64,000 nucleotides of DNA from Amycolatopsis sp. A133 (GTDB taxonomy: Bacteria; Actinomycetota; Actinomycetes; Mycobacteriales; Pseudonocardiaceae). The notes beneath the pieces were generated by a model. It had not been told where the DNA came from and did no database searches. It saw only the letters and a list, made by a program, of their open reading frames with translations. Location: assembly GCF_031082405.1 (NCBI RefSeq), contig NZ_JAVHJU010000025.1:310001-374000 (forward strand), in the 5' to 3' direction. Position numbers and translations under genes: made by a program. Below, piece after piece: positions 61,441 to 64,000 of this stretch (its first letter is position 1; each line of letters begins with the position of its first letter).

Positions 61441-62931
61441 GTGACCGGCGACTACGCGGTGATCGCGCTGTACATCGCGGGCATGCTCGGGGTCGGCTGG
61501 TACGGCCTCCGGCTCGCGAAGACGAAGTCCGACTACCTCGTCGCCGGGCGGCGGCTGGGCTGGTTCATGTACTCCGGCACGATGTCGGCCGTCGTCCTCG
61601 GCGGTGCGTCCACGGTCGGCGGCGTGAAGCTCGGCTACACCTACGGCGTCTCCGGCATGTGGCTGGTCGTCAGCATCGGCGTCGGCATCCTGGTGCTGCA
61701 CGCGCTGTTCGCGCGGCGGCTGGTGCGGCTGCAGGTCTACACCGTCGGCGAGATGCTCGACCTGCGCTACGGCGGCCGCACCAGCGCGGTGTCCGGTGTC
61801 GTCATGTGGGGCTACACCCTGATGCTCACGGTGACCTCGACGCTGGCGTTCGCGACGATCTTCAAGGTGCTGTTCGACCTGCCGGACTGGGCCGGGATCG
61901 CGATCGGCGGCTCGATCGTGGTGCTCTACTCGGTGCTCGGCGGCATGTGGTCGATCACGCTCACCGACATCGCCCAGTTCGTCATCAAGACCATCGGCAT
62001 CCTGGCGATCCTGCTGCCCGTCGCGATCAGCTCCGCCGGCGGCTTCTCCGGCATGAGCGAGAAGCTCGACGCGAGCTTCTTCAGCTTCAGCTCGATCGGC
62101 ACGGACACGATCGTCACGTACTTCGTGATCTACACCTTCGGCCTGCTGATCGGCCAGGACATCTGGCAGCGTGTGTTCACCGCCCGCACGCCCGCGATCG
62201 CGACGTCCGGCGGCATCACCTCCGGCGTCTACTGCCTGGTCTACGGCCTGGCCGGCGCTTTGATCGGTACCGCGGCGCACGCGCTGTACCCGGACATCGC
62301 CAGCGCCCAGGACGCCTTCGCGACGATCGTCGAGCGGCTGCTGCCGACCGGCGTCCGCGGCCTGGTCCTGGCCGCCGCGCTCTCGGCGATGATGTCGACG
62401 GCGAGCGGCGCGCTGATCGCGTGTTCCACCACCACGACGTCGGACCTGCTGACCAAGCTGGGCCTGAAGAAGGGCGACGAGGTCAGCCGCAACCGGCTCG
62501 CCACGCTCGTGCTGGGACTGCTGGCCATCGGCATCGCGATGCTCGTCGACGACGTCGTCAACGCGCTCACCATCGCCTACGACATCCTGGTCGGCGGGCT
62601 GCTGGTGGCGATCGTCGGCGCGCTGTTCTGGAAGCGCGGCACGCGGCAGGGCGCGTACGCGTCGATGGTGGCCGGCACGCTCTCGGTCATCGCCTTCATG
62701 ATCATCGACGGCGTCGACGCCAACACCCCGATCTACTGGGGCCTCGGCGCCAGCCTGGTGATCTACCTGGCCGTCAGCTTCGCCACCCCCCGCACCCCCG
62801 ACTCGATCCTTTCCCTCTGGACCCACCGCCTCACCGGCCCCGACCCCGCACTTTCACGTGAAAGTGATCCGGAGCCCGCACCTCCAGCTCACTTTCACGT
62901 GAAAGTGCGGCTTTCCGACAATCAGGAGTGA
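61441..62931 (+). CDS. Sodium:solute symporter family transporter
   Basis: 496-residue SSS-family protein with about 13 helices. Family features include SGTMSAVVLGGASTVGGVKL near the N-terminus and LVLAAALSAMMSTASGALIA in the middle. The solute is unknown, but coexpression with a ureohydrolase suggests a guanidino compound or amine. GGAGG precedes the GTG. The last 27 residues are encoded by and beyond a compound palindromic repeat, so they are probably not part of the core fold. Confidence 0.9.
   Translation: MTGDYAVIALYIAGMLGVGWYGLRLAKTKSDYLVAGRRLGWFMYSGTMSAVVLGGASTVGGVKLGYTYGVSGMWLVVSIGVGILVLHALFARRLVRLQVYTVGEMLDLRYGGRTSAVSGVVMWGYTLMLTVTSTLAFATIFKVLFDLPDWAGIAIGGSIVVLYSVLGGMWSITLTDIAQFVIKTIGILAILLPVAISSAGGFSGMSEKLDASFFSFSSIGTDTIVTYFVIYTFGLLIGQDIWQRVFTARTPAIATSGGITSGVYCLVYGLAGALIGTAAHALYPDIASAQDAFATIVERLLPTGVRGLVLAAALSAMMSTASGALIACSTTTTSDLLTKLGLKKGDEVSRNRLATLVLGLLAIGIAMLVDDVVNALTIAYDILVGGLLVAIVGALFWKRGTRQGAYASMVAGTLSVIAFMIIDGVDANTPIYWGLGASLVIYLAVSFATPRTPDSILSLWTHRLTGPDPALSRESDPEPAPPAHFHVKVRLSDNQE
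62848..62908. repeat. Compound palindrome, copy B (inside symporter gene)
   Basis: Two copies of cactttcacgtgaaagtg (62849-62866 and 62890-62907) flank a tccggag/ctccagc stem with a cccgcac loop. The whole can form a stem of about 27 bp with two mismatches. It is the same family as copy A (44185-44245). It lies in the reading frame near codon 470 of the symporter, 29 nt before the ureohydrolase GTG. Confidence 0.85.
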
Positions 62932-62936
62932 CAGCA

Positions 62937-63881
62937 GTGCCTAATATCGGACCTCTCGACTCGTCGCGCGTTCCCCGGTTCGCCGGCTTCGCGACCTTTG
63001 CGCGGCTGCCGCGGATCGACCAGGTCGAACGCGCCGACGTCGCCGTCGTGGGGGTGCCCTTCGACTCCGGCGTGTCCTACCGGCCCGGCGCGCGGTTCGG
63101 CCCGGCCGCCGTCCGCGAGGCGAGCCGGCTGCTGCGGCCGTACCACCCGGAGCTGGACGTCTCGCCGTTCGCCGAGAAGCAGGTCGTCGACGCCGGGGAC
63201 ATCGCGGTCAACCCGTTCAACATCGGCGAAGCGATCGAGACGCTGCAGCAGGAAGCCGAAGCGCTGCAGGCGAACGGGACACGGCTGGTGACCGTCGGCG
63301 GCGACCACACCATCGCGCTGCCGCTGCTGCGGGCCGCGGCCAAGAAGCACGGACCCGTTGCGCTGCTGCACTTCGACGCCCACCTCGACACCTGGGACAC
63401 CTACTTCGGCGAGCCGTACACCCACGGCACGCCGTTCCGGCGGGCGTCGGAGGAAGGGATCCTCGACACGAGCGCGTTGTCGCACGTCGGCACCCGCGGG
63501 CCGCTGTACGGCAAGCGCGACCTCGAGGAGGACCGCCGCCTCGGCTTCGGCATCGTCACCTCCGGCGACGTCATGCGCCGCGGCGTCGCCGAAACCGTCG
63601 ACGCGCTGCGGCAGCGCATCGGCGACCGGCCGCTGTACGTCTCGGTCGACATCGACGTCCTCGACCCGGCCCACGCGCCCGGCACCGGCACGCCCGAGGC
63701 GGGCGGGCTCACCAGCCGCGAACTGCTGGAGATCCTGCGCGGGCTGCGCGACCTGAACCTGGTCGGCGCGGACGTCGTCGAGCTCGCCCCGGCCTACGAC
63801 CACGCCGAAATCACCGCCATCGCGGCCTCGCACGTCGCCTACGACCTGGTGAGCCTGCTGACCCTGGGGACGGGCGCATGA
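62937..63881 (+). CDS. Ureohydrolase, agmatinase/guanidinobutyrase-like
   Basis: 314-residue binuclear manganese enzyme that releases urea from a guanidino substrate. All six metal ligands are present: His124 (GGDHT), Asp147, His149, Asp151 (DAHLD), Asp238 and Asp240 (DIDVLDP). Whether it acts on agmatine, 4-guanidinobutyrate or another compound cannot be told. The GTG at 62937 is preferred over 62928 because AGGAG lies 8 nt upstream of it. The stop overlaps the next ATG (ATGA). Confidence 0.88.
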   Translation: MPNIGPLDSSRVPRFAGFATFARLPRIDQVERADVAVVGVPFDSGVSYRPGARFGPAAVREASRLLRPYHPELDVSPFAEKQVVDAGDIAVNPFNIGEAIETLQQEAEALQANGTRLVTVGGDHTIALPLLRAAAKKHGPVALLHFDAHLDTWDTYFGEPYTHGTPFRRASEEGILDTSALSHVGTRGPLYGKRDLEEDRRLGFGIVTSGDVMRRGVAETVDALRQRIGDRPLYVSVDIDVLDPAHAPGTGTPEAGGLTSRELLEILRGLRDLNLVGADVVELAPAYDHAEITAIAASHVAYDLVSLLTLGTGA

Positions 63882-64000
63882 CCCGGATCGGCGGTGACGT
63901 CGTCGTCGAAACCCTGCGAGCCCTGGGCGCCGACACGGTGTTCGGCCTGCCGGGCCAGCACGCGCTGGGCCTGTTCGAGGCGCTGCGGCGGGCCGGTGAC
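63878..64000 (+). CDS. Thiamine-diphosphate-dependent enzyme, 3'-truncated
   Basis: 41 codons are visible before the window ends. TRIGGDVVVETLRALGADTV, then FGLPGQHALGLFEALRRAG, is the N-terminal Pyr-domain start of acetolactate synthase-like ThDP enzymes, with the Gly-x-Pro-Gly loop. It is coupled to the ureohydrolase (ATGA), so it probably acts on a later step of the same catabolic route. Exact activity cannot be told. Confidence 0.8.
   Translation, partial: MTRIGGDVVVETLRALGADTVFGLPGQHALGLFEALRRAGD

Overview
The window is high-GC actinobacterial chromosome, most consistent with the Pseudonocardiaceae, probably Amycolatopsis or a close relative. The evidence is very GC-rich third codon positions, many GTG starts, an S-(hydroxymethyl)mycothiol dehydrogenase (mycothiol chemistry), a GuaB1-type GMP reductase, and a run fumC / glpX / xseB / xseA / lipid-droplet-associated protein / ispH / DUF6542 / ychF that I recall as collinear with Mycobacterium tuberculosis Rv1098c to Rv1112. 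The genus is an inference. I see no rRNA, tRNA, CRISPR array, insertion sequence or prophage. The first gene (pdxH) is cut at its 5' end and the last (a ThDP-dependent enzyme) at its 3' end.

Layout. 1-8,075: pdxH end, an EntS-like MFS exporter, a lipoprotein, a TetR operon with two tandem metallo-beta-lactamase-fold hydrolases, aldose 1-epimerase plus GNAT, an amidohydrolase and a Uma2-type nuclease. 8,125-13,917: acyl-CoA dehydrogenase and its divergent TetR regulator, a PfkB sugar kinase, citrate synthase, photolyase. 13,959-16,882: an XRE / membrane protein / ABC ATPase / ABC permease operon. 16,969-20,787: glpD and a TetR gene divergent from an alkyl-DHAP-synthase-like flavoprotein. 20,765-26,301: GGCT-like protein, mscR, HAD protein, an ECF41-type sigma factor divergent from a carboxymuconolactone decarboxylase, a secreted C39-like peptidase, a thioesterase. 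26,380-33,726: guaB1, DUF309, a metallo-hydrolase, an Old Yellow Enzyme homologue, Pr6Pr, an unknown protein, ATP-dependent DNA ligase. 33,734-43,878: the conserved housekeeping block. 44,295-51,138: DNA maintenance genes (rmuC, sbcD, sbcC, ada-alkA). 51,241-54,093: ychF, a two-gene nucleotidyltransferase/HEPN module, two micro-membrane proteins, pterin dehydratase. 54,136-57,950: TPP riboswitch and thiamine ABC transporter. 58,007-64,000: a two-component system, a PucR regulator, a sodium:solute symporter, a ureohydrolase and the start of a ThDP enzyme.

Most operons are tightly packed, with ATGA, GTGA or TGATG stop/start overlaps. About eighteen genes have a TANNNT -10-like hexamer only 6-8 nt before the start codon and no Shine-Dalgarno sequence, so leaderless transcription looks common.

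The most interesting non-coding signal is a set of repeated palindromes between genes: three copies of a 42-bp unit whose arms covary, two copies of a compound hairpin (one inside the 3' end of the symporter gene), a 28-bp perfect palindrome, a 21-bp tandem array and a 19-bp inverted repeat. The best candidate for a little-described system is the winged-helix-nucleotidyltransferase/HEPN pair at 52,354-53,440. It resembles a type VII-like toxin-antitoxin module and has a 17-bp perfect inverted repeat lying over its own -10 box and start codon.
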